From an uncultured Roseburia sp. (GTDB taxonomy: Bacteria > Bacillota > Clostridia > Lachnospirales > Lachnospiraceae): a stretch of DNA of 54,886 nucleotides. This document shows, one piece after another, positions 16,759-25,023 of the stretch (position 1 is its first letter; each line of letters opens with the position of its first letter). The notes under the pieces were generated by a model that worked only from the letters and a program-made list of their open reading frames with translations, was not told the DNA's origin and ran no database searches. Position numbers and translations under genes: made by a program. The DNA lies in assembly GCA_947174805.1 (NCBI GenBank), contig CAMWKH010000020.1, positions 1 to 54,886 of the forward strand, read 5' to 3'.

Positions 16759-16787
16759 TAGACAAACAGTATATTTTCCACTACAAT
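16759..16787 (+). promoter_or_regulatory. Promoter of second transglutaminase gene
   Basis: TAGACA (16759-16764), 17-bp spacer, TACAAT (16782-16787). Spacer and downstream bases are almost identical to the promoter at 14176-14204. Confidence 0.75.
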
Positions 16788-16801
16788 AGAGAGAGGAAAA
16801 C

Positions 16802-16825
16802 ATGAGAAAAGGGAGGATACTATGA
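16802..16825 (+). CDS. Seven-codon upstream ORF, copy 2
   Basis: Encodes MRKGRIL, identical to copy 1, with its TGA overlapping the main ATG. Here a plausible ribosome site (GAGAGGAAAAC) is correctly spaced before its own ATG, which strengthens the case for translation. Confidence 0.35.
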   Translation: MRKGRIL

Positions 16826-18726
16826 GAAAAAAACTAAGTGCATTTTTCCTTATAGGAATTTTGTTTTTTGCAGGGGGGGCAGAAGGGGTATCAGCAGCGC
16901 AGATAAGCAGCGGAGACGGAAAAGAATATGTTCAGGAAGAAGTTTTTTCGGAGTATGATATTCCTAAGAACACAGGCGGCGCAATGCAGTTAATCCGTAT
17001 GGAGGCAGAACAGCCGGAAGAATCAGAAATTTATAAGGGGACCAGAAGTGGAAAAAGCAAAGGCTCTAAATCGTACAGTTCCCCTTATGATGCCTATTCC
17101 ACTAATTTTTATTACAATCAGTTAAACAGTAATGAAAAGGCGCTATGGGATAAGTTTGATTCAATGTGTTTCGGTTATCTTACAGGAACTGAAACATTGA
17201 GAAGTAGAGACTCGTATAATGAAGGTGGAATGAATTTTCACTACTATGTTACAAAATTTGTTGAGTATTCAAATATGAGCCGTGAACGGGCGTGGAATGT
17301 GGCTGCTTTATTTCGGTATTCTAATCCACAGTACTATTTTCTGCAGCTGCTGGCACCGGCTTCCGAAGGGGTAAATGGCGGGCTGATTGCACTATCCCTT
17401 TACGATAACTTTGGAAATGGCATCACAAGAGCGGCGGCAACCCGGGATATGTTTAGTGTTGTAAATAGCTGGATGGCAGAAATAAACAGTCAGCCCAATG
17501 AACTATTAAAGGAGAAAAAGGCTCATGATTTGATATGCACGAATGTGCAATATGACCCTGGGTATGCAAATCCTGGTATAAAACAAAACGAGTACAATCA
17601 GTCTGCTTATTCTACATTTATAAACAAAGTTACTGTTTGTGCAGGGTATACACAGGCTATGGCTCTTTTAATGAATGGGGCAGGGATTGACTGTGGAACG
17701 GTTACCAGTTTTGATCATCAGTGGAATATTATTAAGTTAAATAATACCTGGTATTATGTAGATCTTACATGGGATGATACAGATGGAAGGATTCAGGGTC
17801 ATCCGGAGATTCAAGTGGTTTATAATTATTTTAACCGTAGTAAGGCATTTTATATGAGTGACCAGAATTATGTGCATCATGTTCCGGAGAGTTATTTTAA
17901 TCCATATCTGCCTAATTTGGACGTGCATGACTCCGGGGCAAGTCTATTAGACTACGGATCTATTAATGGAAATGTGACTCCTTTGACAGCACCGGTAATT
18001 ACTGTTTCAGGAAGTAAGGTAACGATACAGGCTCAGCCAGGAGTAAATATTTATTACACTTTAAATAACGATGATCCAAAAGATTCTTATACCAGATCCA
18101 TTCGTTATACGGGACCTTTTAAATTGTCATCTGCAGCAACTATCCGGGCAGTTGGTGTAGCAAGCGGATATATTGACAGCCCCGTGGCACAAAGGACAGT
18201 TAAAAAAGTTACAGTAAAATTAAATGCTAATGGTGGTTATATCGGCAAAACAAGTGTAAAGTCTAAAAGCAAATCTTTATTTAGAGGGGATACTTATGGT
18301 AAACTAGATACGCCAAAGAGAAAGGGCGGCTATGCATTTCTGGGATGGTACACGAAAAAATCTGGAGGCAAGCTGATAAGTTCCACATCCAAAGTTACGG
18401 GCAGCACGACTCTTTATGCCCACTGGGCAAAGATGAAACCTAAGAGTACTTCCATCTCCAAGTTAAAGAGCAGCAAGTCCGGACAGCTTACGGTAACGAT
18501 TAAAAAGGTCAGTTCTGCAAACGGTTATCAGGTAAAATATTCCCTGAACAAAAGTATGAAGTCTGCAAAGACAAGGAATATTAGCACAAACAGTACTACG
18601 ATCACAAAGCTGAAAAAGAACAAAACCTATTATGTTCAGGTGCGCATGTATCAGAAGGATTCTGTAAGCGGCAAAAAACAGTACGGTTCCTGGAGCAGGA
18701 TAAAGAGTATAAAAGTAAAGAAATAA
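16822..18726 (+). CDS. Secreted transglutaminase-like protein with Flg_new/InlB-type repeat and FN3
   Basis: A 634-residue paralogue of the preceding gene. The signal peptide (MRKKLSAFFLIGILFFAGG, 1-26) and the region to about 455 match closely. The catalytic triad is Cys273 (TVCAGYTQA), His299 (DHQWN) and Asp314 (YYVDLTWDD), followed by the same chitobiase-type beta domain at 390-462. The C-terminus is different: an InlB/Flg_new-type beta-grasp repeat (464-536, with GYAFLGWYTKKSGG and TLYAHWA) and a fibronectin III-like module (545-634). Only the wall- or ligand-binding end has been exchanged. It is likely secreted and coregulated with the first copy through the shared promoter type. Confidence 0.88.
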   Translation: MRKKLSAFFLIGILFFAGGAEGVSAAQISSGDGKEYVQEEVFSEYDIPKNTGGAMQLIRMEAEQPEESEIYKGTRSGKSKGSKSYSSPYDAYSTNFYYNQLNSNEKALWDKFDSMCFGYLTGTETLRSRDSYNEGGMNFHYYVTKFVEYSNMSRERAWNVAALFRYSNPQYYFLQLLAPASEGVNGGLIALSLYDNFGNGITRAAATRDMFSVVNSWMAEINSQPNELLKEKKAHDLICTNVQYDPGYANPGIKQNEYNQSAYSTFINKVTVCAGYTQAMALLMNGAGIDCGTVTSFDHQWNIIKLNNTWYYVDLTWDDTDGRIQGHPEIQVVYNYFNRSKAFYMSDQNYVHHVPESYFNPYLPNLDVHDSGASLLDYGSINGNVTPLTAPVITVSGSKVTIQAQPGVNIYYTLNNDDPKDSYTRSIRYTGPFKLSSAATIRAVGVASGYIDSPVAQRTVKKVTVKLNANGGYIGKTSVKSKSKSLFRGDTYGKLDTPKRKGGYAFLGWYTKKSGGKLISSTSKVTGSTTLYAHWAKMKPKSTSISKLKSSKSGQLTVTIKKVSSANGYQVKYSLNKSMKSAKTRNISTNSTTITKLKKNKTYYVQVRMYQKDSVSGKKQYGSWSRIKSIKVKK

Positions 18727-18763
18727 AACGAACAAAAAAAGGATTTGAAAAAACGGGAAAAGG

Positions 18764-18786
18764 GGCAGAATCGTTTCGATTCTGCC
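18764..18786 (+). terminator. Terminator hairpin after second transglutaminase gene
   Basis: GGCAGAATCG and CGATTCTGCC form a perfect 10-bp stem with a 3-base loop; the tail TTGTTCCTCGTTT is only partly T-rich. It lies before the start of the LTA synthase-like gene and argues against translation beginning at 18745. Confidence 0.65.
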
Positions 18787-18819
18787 TTGTTCCTCGTTTA
18801 TCTCTGGGGTGGATGTGAT

Positions 18820-20589
18820 ATGGATTCAGAAGTAAAGCAGATTTTAAAGTGGGAAAAGGCTCTTTCTTATGCCGGGTTAATCCTGTGTCCCATAGTAAAT
18901 TTTTATCTCTTGGAAGGTTATACCCATAACGGGTTTACAGAAGTTCGCCACTGGTCACAGTTTTTTAATATACTTCTGTTAGAATTATTTGCATGGATGC
19001 TGTTTTTCGTCTTCAGAAGCGGGGCAGCGGCGCTTCGCACGGAGACAGGAGTACTTATGGTGTTTGGACTTGTGAATTATTATGTGTACGCCTTTCGGTC
19101 TCTTCCCCTGGTACCCTGGGATCTGCTTTCTTTAAAAACAGCGGTCTCTGTTGCGGATAACTATGATTTTACCCCCACAGTCCGTATTGTGACAGTGGTA
19201 TTACTGTTTGTTCTTTTGCTCTTTTTGGAAGGATTCTGTAAGTTGAAACTGGAAAAATCCAGATGGAGAGCGCGCCTAACAGGGGGATGTATTTTTTTGG
19301 TGCTTATCTGTACGCTTACAAATATTTTACAGAAGGAAGATTTCCAGAATCGGCACAGGATGTATAATAAATTGTTTACTCCGGTTTTTATGTGGCAGGT
19401 GAACGGACTGGTGCTCACCTGGGTGATGGAAATGCCTTTTCTCGCTGTGGAAAAGCCTTCGGGATATAACAGCGGTGAGGCGGAAGAGCTTTTGGGGGAG
19501 TATGAAAATAATTCAGAAATTCTTTTAAAGGAAGGGGAAATGCCAAATATGATTGTGGTGATGGATGAGGCATTTTCCGACCTCTCTGTTTTGGGAGAGT
19601 TTCAGGCGAGTGAGGAAGTTATGCCTCATTTACATGAAATGCAAAAATCAGGGGAAAATCTTTTGACAGGTTATCTCAATGTATCTGTGTGCGGAGGGAA
19701 CACGGCAAACACGGAATTTGAATTTTTAACCGGGAATACCATGGCTTTTCTTCCCCAGGGCTCTATTCCCTTTCAGCAGTATATCAAGGAGGAGATAGAC
19801 GCAGTGCCGGGATATTTGAAAAGTCTTGGATATGAGACTTACGGGATACATCCCTACCATGCAGGGGGATGGGACAGAGACCAGGTCTATCCCCTGCTGG
19901 GATTTGAAAATGCTTTGTTTCTGCCGGATTTTACCCAGGTATCCTATCTGCGGAACTATGTGGACGATGCTTCCTGTTTCCGAAAGATTATAAGGCTCTA
20001 TGAGAATCGAGAGGCCCCGGCGTTTATTTTTGCAGTCACCATGCAGAATCATGGTTCCTATTCGGAAAGCTATAACAATTTTGTGCCGCATATTACTGTG
20101 GAGGGGAAAAGTTCCTTTTCCCTTTCCACCTATCTCTCTCTGATTCAAAAGACAGATGAGGCATTCCGGGATTTGATAGAGTACTTTTCCCAGGAAAAAG
20201 ACCCGGTGATGGTGGTGTTTTTCGGGGACCATCAGCCCAATGATACGGTGGCAGAACCGATTTTGGAGTTAAACGGCACCACCTACAAGACATTGTCCCA
20301 GGAGATGCGGGATAAGCGCTATCAGGTGCCCTATGTGATTTGGACCAATTATGAGACGGAGAGCGGGAAAAAAGATATCAGCGCAAATTATCTGGCCGGG
20401 GAGATGATGGAGCGGGCAGGGCTGCCCCTGCCGGCTTACCACAGTTTTCTGCAGGAGATGCAGGAGGAATACCCGGTGATTTCCGGGGAGAGGGTTGTGG
20501 ACAGCAGAGGCGGGAGAGTGGAGAAGAAGGATTTTGGGGAGAAGATAAAACAGTATCAGAAACTGCAGTATTATGAAATGTTTGAGTAA
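18820..20589 (+). CDS. LTA synthase family protein (membrane sulfatase-fold)
   Basis: 589 residues from ATG 18820; the longer frame from 18745 would cross the terminator hairpin. Five hydrophobic segments occupy about 12-205, then a long extracellular alkaline-phosphatase-superfamily domain. Residues matching LtaS are Glu250 (VVMDEAFSD), the nucleophile Thr295 (GGNTANTEF), His411 (MQNHGSY) and Asp470/His471 (FFGDHQP), so the enzyme looks active. It should transfer glycerol-phosphate or a related group to envelope polymers or glycans. Thirteen bases separate it from the YfhO-like gene; the two probably form an envelope-modification operon. Confidence 0.9.
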   Translation: MDSEVKQILKWEKALSYAGLILCPIVNFYLLEGYTHNGFTEVRHWSQFFNILLLELFAWMLFFVFRSGAAALRTETGVLMVFGLVNYYVYAFRSLPLVPWDLLSLKTAVSVADNYDFTPTVRIVTVVLLFVLLLFLEGFCKLKLEKSRWRARLTGGCIFLVLICTLTNILQKEDFQNRHRMYNKLFTPVFMWQVNGLVLTWVMEMPFLAVEKPSGYNSGEAEELLGEYENNSEILLKEGEMPNMIVVMDEAFSDLSVLGEFQASEEVMPHLHEMQKSGENLLTGYLNVSVCGGNTANTEFEFLTGNTMAFLPQGSIPFQQYIKEEIDAVPGYLKSLGYETYGIHPYHAGGWDRDQVYPLLGFENALFLPDFTQVSYLRNYVDDASCFRKIIRLYENREAPAFIFAVTMQNHGSYSESYNNFVPHITVEGKSSFSLSTYLSLIQKTDEAFRDLIEYFSQEKDPVMVVFFGDHQPNDTVAEPILELNGTTYKTLSQEMRDKRYQVPYVIWTNYETESGKKDISANYLAGEMMERAGLPLPAYHSFLQEMQEEYPVISGERVVDSRGGRVEKKDFGEKIKQYQKLQYYEMFE

Positions 20590-20601
20590 GAGGAGAGTTG
20601 C

Positions 20602-23130
20602 ATGAGCAGATACAGACTGGACGATTTCAGAGAGAGTGAGAGAAAGAAAGTTTTTAAAATTTCACATGGGGCGGGAATGTATCTACTGGCCTTTTTTCTT
20701 CCTGTTTTTATTTCCCTTGGAATACTGATAAAAAATGATGTATTTCCCTTTGGGGAGAACTGTATTCTGCATATTGATATGTATCATCAGTATGCCCCCT
20801 TTTTTACGGAGCTGATGGATAAATTAAAACATGGGGAAAGCCTTTTATACTCTTTTCAGATAGGCCTTGGTTCAGATTTTGTCTCCCTTTTTGCCTATTA
20901 CCTGGCAAGCCCCTTAAATTGGTTTTTACTCTTGTGTCCAAAAGATTATGTCATAGAGTTTATGACAGTTCTTATCCTAATAAAAATCGGTCTCTGCGGA
21001 AGCAGTTTTGCTTTCTATGTGGGGAAGCATTTTCACAGGGAAGACTATGCGGCCGCTGTGTTTGGATGCTTTTATGCTCTGTCCGGGTATATGGCAGCCT
21101 ACAGCTGGGATATTATGTGGCTGGACTGCCTTGTTTTGGCACCGGTTATTTTTTGGGGGCTGGAGATGTTGGTAAAAGAGCGAAAGACAGGACTGTACTG
21201 TATCAGCCTTGGCATTGCCATACTCTCTAATTTTTATATCTCCATTATGATTTGTATTTATTGTGTGCTATATTTTTTGATTCTTCTTTTTGAGGAAGTA
21301 GATACTTTCAGGGAGAAAATAAAAACATGCCTAAGGTTTGCTCTTTACTCACTTCTGGCTGGGTTAATGGGGGCGGTGCTCATAATACCGGAAGCCATTA
21401 TCCTAAGCTACAGCGGTTCTTCCGGTTTTTCTTTCCCGGAGGAGATGGAAATGTATTTTGACCTTGTTTCCCAGCTTGCAAGGCATTGTTTTGACGTGGA
21501 GGTTTACACAGGAAGGGACCACTGGCCCAATCTTTACTGCGGGGTGGGAACCTTGCTTTTTCTGTTTTTGTACTTTTTTAATGGAAAGATTTCCTGGAAG
21601 AAAAAGGCGGTAAGGGCGGGAGTTATTTTGTTTTTTTGGCTGAGTTTTTCTAACAATATTTTGGATTTTATCTGGCACGGATTTCATTTTCCGGATTCCC
21701 TTCCGGGACGGCAGTCATTTTTATATATTTTTTTACTGCTCACTTTGGCCTATGAAGCATATCATAACCGTGAGGGAAACCAGCTGCACCATGTGCTCTT
21801 TGCCGTGGGTCTTATCTGGGGATTTCTCGCCCTGTGCACTTCTGTGGTGGATGCGGGCATGGTGACAGGAGAGTCCATGCTTCTCACAGGAATTTTGGCG
21901 GGGGGATACGGAGCGTTGTTTATTCTGTGGCATTTTGGAAGGAGGGAGTGGAAAAAAACTGCCTTTTTGACAGCGGCAGCCCTGGCCGTTATAGAAGTGT
22001 ACGGAAATTTTAGCCTGACAGGTTTCGATGTGACAAGCCGCAGGGCCTACACAAAAAACTGGGATTCGGTGAAATCACTCCTTGCAGAGACCGAGTCCAT
22101 GGAATCTTCAGCATTTTACCGGGTAGAGGAAATGGAGCGCCTCACAAAAAATGATGCGGCCCTTTACGACTATGCGTCCTCCACTATTTTTTCCTCGCTG
22201 ATGAATATCGGCGTGGGCAATTTTTATCGGAAAATGGGAATGGAGGGGGGCAAAAATTTTTATAGTTACAGCGGTTCCACGCCTTTAAATTCCGCTATGC
22301 TCTCCGTGAAATATCTGATTTCCAAAAGCCCTTATGAAACCAGTCCCCTAAGAACTCTTGCGGCACAGGACGGGGAAAATTATATATACCGGAATCTGTA
22401 TACGCTCCCTCTGGGATTTATGGTGGAGGAGGATTTTGAAAGCCTTTGGGCGCCCCAGAAGGGAAGCCCCATATACAATTTAAACCGCATGGCCTATCTT
22501 TTGGGTGCCAAACAGGAGCTTCTCACGCCTTTAGACGGGGCGACTTTAGTGGATCATGGGGTTACAAAGATTCAGGTGAAGGAGGAGGGGTATCTCTATG
22601 CCGTCTACGGGGACAGATCCGCCCCTGTTATCACGGTGACATGCGGGGACCGCACGAGAAAATTTACGAAGTGTGACCACGGGTATCTTTTAGATTTGGG
22701 CTGGTGCCAGCCAGGGGATACAGTGGAAATTGCAAATACATCAAAAGTTGAGGATTTACAGGTGAGCCCATATGTGTTAAATTTAAATGCGTTGGGGGAA
22801 GCCTATGAGACGCTGAACCGTCAGACCTTTGAGCCGGAGTATTTTTCGGATACGAAAATCAAAGGGAAAATTCAGGTGGAATGGCCGGGAAATCTGATTT
22901 TATCCATTCCAAAGGAGGCAGGCTGGCATGTCTATGTGGACGGGGAGGAGACAGAGTGTAAAACTTTTATGGATAGTTTTATAGAAATTCCACTGCCTGA
23001 GGGGGAGCATGAAATTTTCCTTGCATACCGGACGCCGGGGCTGCTTCCCGGGGCGGTGATAAGCCTTTCCGGCGCAGGGATATTTGGGGGGATTTATTTG
23101 AGGAAAAAGAAGTATGAAAAAGAAAGGTAA
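20602..23130 (+). CDS. YfhO-family multi-spanning membrane protein
   Basis: 842 residues. About 13 hydrophobic helices occupy the first 490 residues, with the conserved extracellular YHQYAPFFTELMDKLKHG segment after TM1 (split as HIDMYHQYAPFF and ELMDKLKHGES). A long extracytoplasmic domain follows and a last TM is near the end. This is the GT-C-like YfhO architecture; in Bacillus and Listeria, YfhO-type proteins have been linked to glycosylation of lipoteichoic acid. Directly following an LTA synthase-like gene, it is likely to decorate the same polymer. The start ATG 20602 has AGAGGAGAG before it. I give no symbol because the substrate is unknown. Confidence 0.88.
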   Translation: MSRYRLDDFRESERKKVFKISHGAGMYLLAFFLPVFISLGILIKNDVFPFGENCILHIDMYHQYAPFFTELMDKLKHGESLLYSFQIGLGSDFVSLFAYYLASPLNWFLLLCPKDYVIEFMTVLILIKIGLCGSSFAFYVGKHFHREDYAAAVFGCFYALSGYMAAYSWDIMWLDCLVLAPVIFWGLEMLVKERKTGLYCISLGIAILSNFYISIMICIYCVLYFLILLFEEVDTFREKIKTCLRFALYSLLAGLMGAVLIIPEAIILSYSGSSGFSFPEEMEMYFDLVSQLARHCFDVEVYTGRDHWPNLYCGVGTLLFLFLYFFNGKISWKKKAVRAGVILFFWLSFSNNILDFIWHGFHFPDSLPGRQSFLYIFLLLTLAYEAYHNREGNQLHHVLFAVGLIWGFLALCTSVVDAGMVTGESMLLTGILAGGYGALFILWHFGRREWKKTAFLTAAALAVIEVYGNFSLTGFDVTSRRAYTKNWDSVKSLLAETESMESSAFYRVEEMERLTKNDAALYDYASSTIFSSLMNIGVGNFYRKMGMEGGKNFYSYSGSTPLNSAMLSVKYLISKSPYETSPLRTLAAQDGENYIYRNLYTLPLGFMVEEDFESLWAPQKGSPIYNLNRMAYLLGAKQELLTPLDGATLVDHGVTKIQVKEEGYLYAVYGDRSAPVITVTCGDRTRKFTKCDHGYLLDLGWCQPGDTVEIANTSKVEDLQVSPYVLNLNALGEAYETLNRQTFEPEYFSDTKIKGKIQVEWPGNLILSIPKEAGWHVYVDGEETECKTFMDSFIEIPLPEGEHEIFLAYRTPGLLPGAVISLSGAGIFGGIYLRKKKYEKER

Positions 23131-23133
23131 ATT

Positions 23134-23472
23134 ATGACATCAAAAGAATTTGTAGCAACATTTCATTCAGAATTAAGCGAGTACTGTCCCTGTGTGATTG
23201 ACTGGGAGGGGCAGGTGCATGAATGTAAAGACTGTCATCTGGACACATTAATTCAGATGAGCGGTGATGAGGAATATTTAAGTGAAGTGCCGGAGAATAT
23301 TTCTCCCCTGTTTTATCTCACCGCAAAATTAAAATGTGTTCTGGTAGATTATGAAAATCAGATTTACAGTGAGGATTTGTCCCAGGAACAGCGGTATGCT
23401 CTTTTGGACTTGTCGGAGGCAAAACTTATTTTATTAAATCCCACGGATATTAAGGGGAAGGTAACCATATAA
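23134..23472 (+). CDS. Small acidic hypothetical protein
   Basis: 112 residues, starting 3 bases after the YfhO-like stop. It is soluble and acidic, with a cysteine cluster near the N-terminus (CPC at 18-20, then CKDC at 32-35) that could bind a metal. No family is recognised. Its place between the YfhO-like gene and the receiver-like gene, all on one strand with short gaps, puts it in the same transcript. Confidence 0.65.
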   Translation: MTSKEFVATFHSELSEYCPCVIDWEGQVHECKDCHLDTLIQMSGDEEYLSEVPENISPLFYLTAKLKCVLVDYENQIYSEDLSQEQRYALLDLSEAKLILLNPTDIKGKVTI

Positions 23473-23503
23473 TAAAAAATGCAAAAGGATAAAGGGTGAT
23501 GGC

Positions 23504-23890
23504 ATGGTTTTACTGGTGGAGGATGATGTATTTAAAGGGAGTCATGAAAAAAGGGCTCTGAAGCATGTGTATCCGGGAAAAATACTGTGGGAAAAGGATT
23601 TTGCCGACGGTATGGAGACACTTAAAAATTACAGCGAGAAGATAGATTTCATTTTTCTGGATATGTATTTTCCATTGGAGTATGGAGAAGTCATATATCC
23701 GGAATGCGGTTTGAAATTTTTAAAGGAGATGAACCGGCTGGGATACGGGGAGATTCCTGTTATCGTATGTTCTACAGTGCCAATGCAGCTCTTGGGCCAC
23801 AAGAATGTATTGGGGTGTATTTGTTATCACAGGGAGCTGGATTTGGAGCAGGAAATTATCAGAATATGGAAAGAGCAGGAATTTATATGA
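23504..23890 (+). CDS. Atypical stand-alone receiver domain
   Basis: 128 residues with a response-regulator receiver pattern: LLVEDD at the end of strand 1 (Asp7, Asp8), phospho-acceptor Asp53 in FIFLDMYFP, and Ser90/Thr91 in IVCST at strand 4. The conserved Lys after strand 5 is missing: CICYHRELD stands where a K-P motif is expected. There is no output domain. It may be a phosphorylation-independent or degenerate receiver acting by protein contact. Its TGA overlaps the ATG of sfsA by 4 bases, so the two are translationally coupled. Confidence 0.7.
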   Translation: MVLLVEDDVFKGSHEKRALKHVYPGKILWEKDFADGMETLKNYSEKIDFIFLDMYFPLEYGEVIYPECGLKFLKEMNRLGYGEIPVIVCSTVPMQLLGHKNVLGCICYHRELDLEQEIIRIWKEQEFI

Positions 23891-24603
23891 GGTACAAAAA
23901 AACTCTGGAGGCAGAATTTTTGTCCCGGCCCAACCGTTTTATTGCAAAGGTCTTATTGAATGGGAAGGAGGAGACAGTACATGTAAAAAATACCGGGAGG
24001 TGCAGGGAACTTTTGATACCCGGGGTAAAAGTGGTACTCAGTGAAAGTGAAAAAAATACAAGAAAAACCAAATATGATTTGGTGTGCGTTTACAAGACGG
24101 GGGTAGGGTGGATTAACATAGACAGCCAGGCCCCAAATCAGGTGGTGAAGGAATGGCTTGTATGCCAGCTTTCAAAGAATGTCACAAAAGAGCTCCTGCT
24201 TTATCCAAACCTGGATTTCTTTAAACCAGAGTACGTATTCGGAAGTTCCAGGCTGGATTTTTATCTGGAGGAGGGGGAAGAAAAGTGTTTGATGGAAGTG
24301 AAAGGCGTGACCTTGGAACGGGATGGGATTGGATATTTTCCCGATGCCCCTACTTTAAGAGGGGTCAAGCATCTGGAGGAATTAACCCAGGCTTTGGACA
24401 TGGGATACCGATGTTACCTGGCCTTTGTCATTCAAATGGAAGGTATCTCTGTGGTAGAACCCAATGTGGATATGCACCCAGAGTTTGGAGAAGCTCTTTT
24501 GAGGGCAAAAAATGCAGGGGTACATATACTATACCTTATGTGTAAAGTGACAGAGGAATCCATGGAGATTGCAGAAATCCGGGAAGAAAAAAATGTGCTG
24601 TAA
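23887..24603 (+). CDS. sfsA: SfsA family DNA/RNA-binding nuclease-like protein
   Basis: 238 residues from ATG 23887; the upstream extension in the same frame is the shadow of the receiver gene. Diagnostic SfsA segments are FLSRPNRFIAKV near the N-terminus, HVKNTGRCRELL, GSSRLDFYLE, CLMEVKGVTL and the FPDAPTLRGVKHLEELTQ motif. It combines an OB-like N-terminus with a PD-(D/E)xK nuclease-like fold (Asp in SRLDF, Glu and Lys in MEVKG). SfsA was named for a maltose-gene effect in E. coli and binds DNA; its physiological role here is not known. A palindrome begins at the last base of its stop codon. Confidence 0.93.
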   Translation: MRYKKTLEAEFLSRPNRFIAKVLLNGKEETVHVKNTGRCRELLIPGVKVVLSESEKNTRKTKYDLVCVYKTGVGWINIDSQAPNQVVKEWLVCQLSKNVTKELLLYPNLDFFKPEYVFGSSRLDFYLEEGEEKCLMEVKGVTLERDGIGYFPDAPTLRGVKHLEELTQALDMGYRCYLAFVIQMEGISVVEPNVDMHPEFGEALLRAKNAGVHILYLMCKVTEESMEIAEIREEKNVL

Positions 24604-24623
24604 AATGTCCCACATATGGGACA
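24604..24623. repeat. Perfect palindrome before small ORF
   Basis: ATGTCCCA-CATA-TGGGACAT, with 8-bp perfect arms, begins directly after the sfsA stop and lies 54 bases before the 34-codon gene. No T-run follows, so it is more likely an operator or processing hairpin than a terminator. Confidence 0.6.
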
Positions 24624-24677
24624 TAGAAAGAGATACACTCTATTCAGAACAAAAAAATCTGAAGGGAGTGTTTTTTT

Positions 24678-24782
24678 ATGAAAGGATATGTAGTGGAAAA
24701 TGGTTATATGGGATATGTGAATGGAAAATATATGTTGTTCGCAGACGAGGCAGATTACAGGGAATATATGATGGAAGAGTAG
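24678..24782 (+). CDS. 34-residue small protein
   Basis: The ribosome site GAAGGGAG precedes ATG 24678. The product has an internal echo (GYVVENGYMGYVNGKYMLF) then an acidic tail ADEADYREYMMEE. It ends inside the first arm of a terminator, and a perfect palindrome lies upstream, so it looks like a compact independent unit. I have a vague memory of similar 30-40 residue Tyr-rich proteins in Lachnospiraceae but cannot name a family. Function unknown. Confidence 0.6.
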   Translation: MKGYVVENGYMGYVNGKYMLFADEADYREYMMEE

Positions 24783-24827
24783 CCTGGAGGGGAGGAGTTC
24801 CCCTCCAATATTCCTGGGCATTTTTTT
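24782..24827 (+). terminator. Terminator of small ORF unit
   Basis: GGAGGGGA pairs with TCCCCTCC, extended by an outer GCC/GGC pairing across an internal bulge, and ends in seven T residues. Confidence 0.7.
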
Positions 24828-24945
24828 GTTTTAAGGTGCCTGGGAAAATGATATTGGTTATACCAGATACCAAAATAGAAAATAGTCAATAAATGGAAAG
24901 GAAAAGAGAATATTCCGGAAACATAGGGAAAAATGCGGTATATAA

Positions 24946-24974
24946 TTGACAAAATGTACATATAATAGTACAAT
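24946..24974 (+). promoter_or_regulatory. Strong promoter of DUF5692 gene
   Basis: Perfect TTGACA (24946-24951), 17-bp spacer, TACAAT (24969-24974), about 50 bases before the start codon. Confidence 0.75.
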
Positions 24975-25023
24975 GTATAAAATAATGTGAATTGGTTTAA
25001 CCAATAGAATGGGAGGAAAGAGT

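Noticed and set aside
18745-18819. Longer N-terminus for the LTA synthase-like protein
   Set aside because: It would cross the terminator hairpin 18764-18786 and has no ribosome site; ATG 18820 fits the family.
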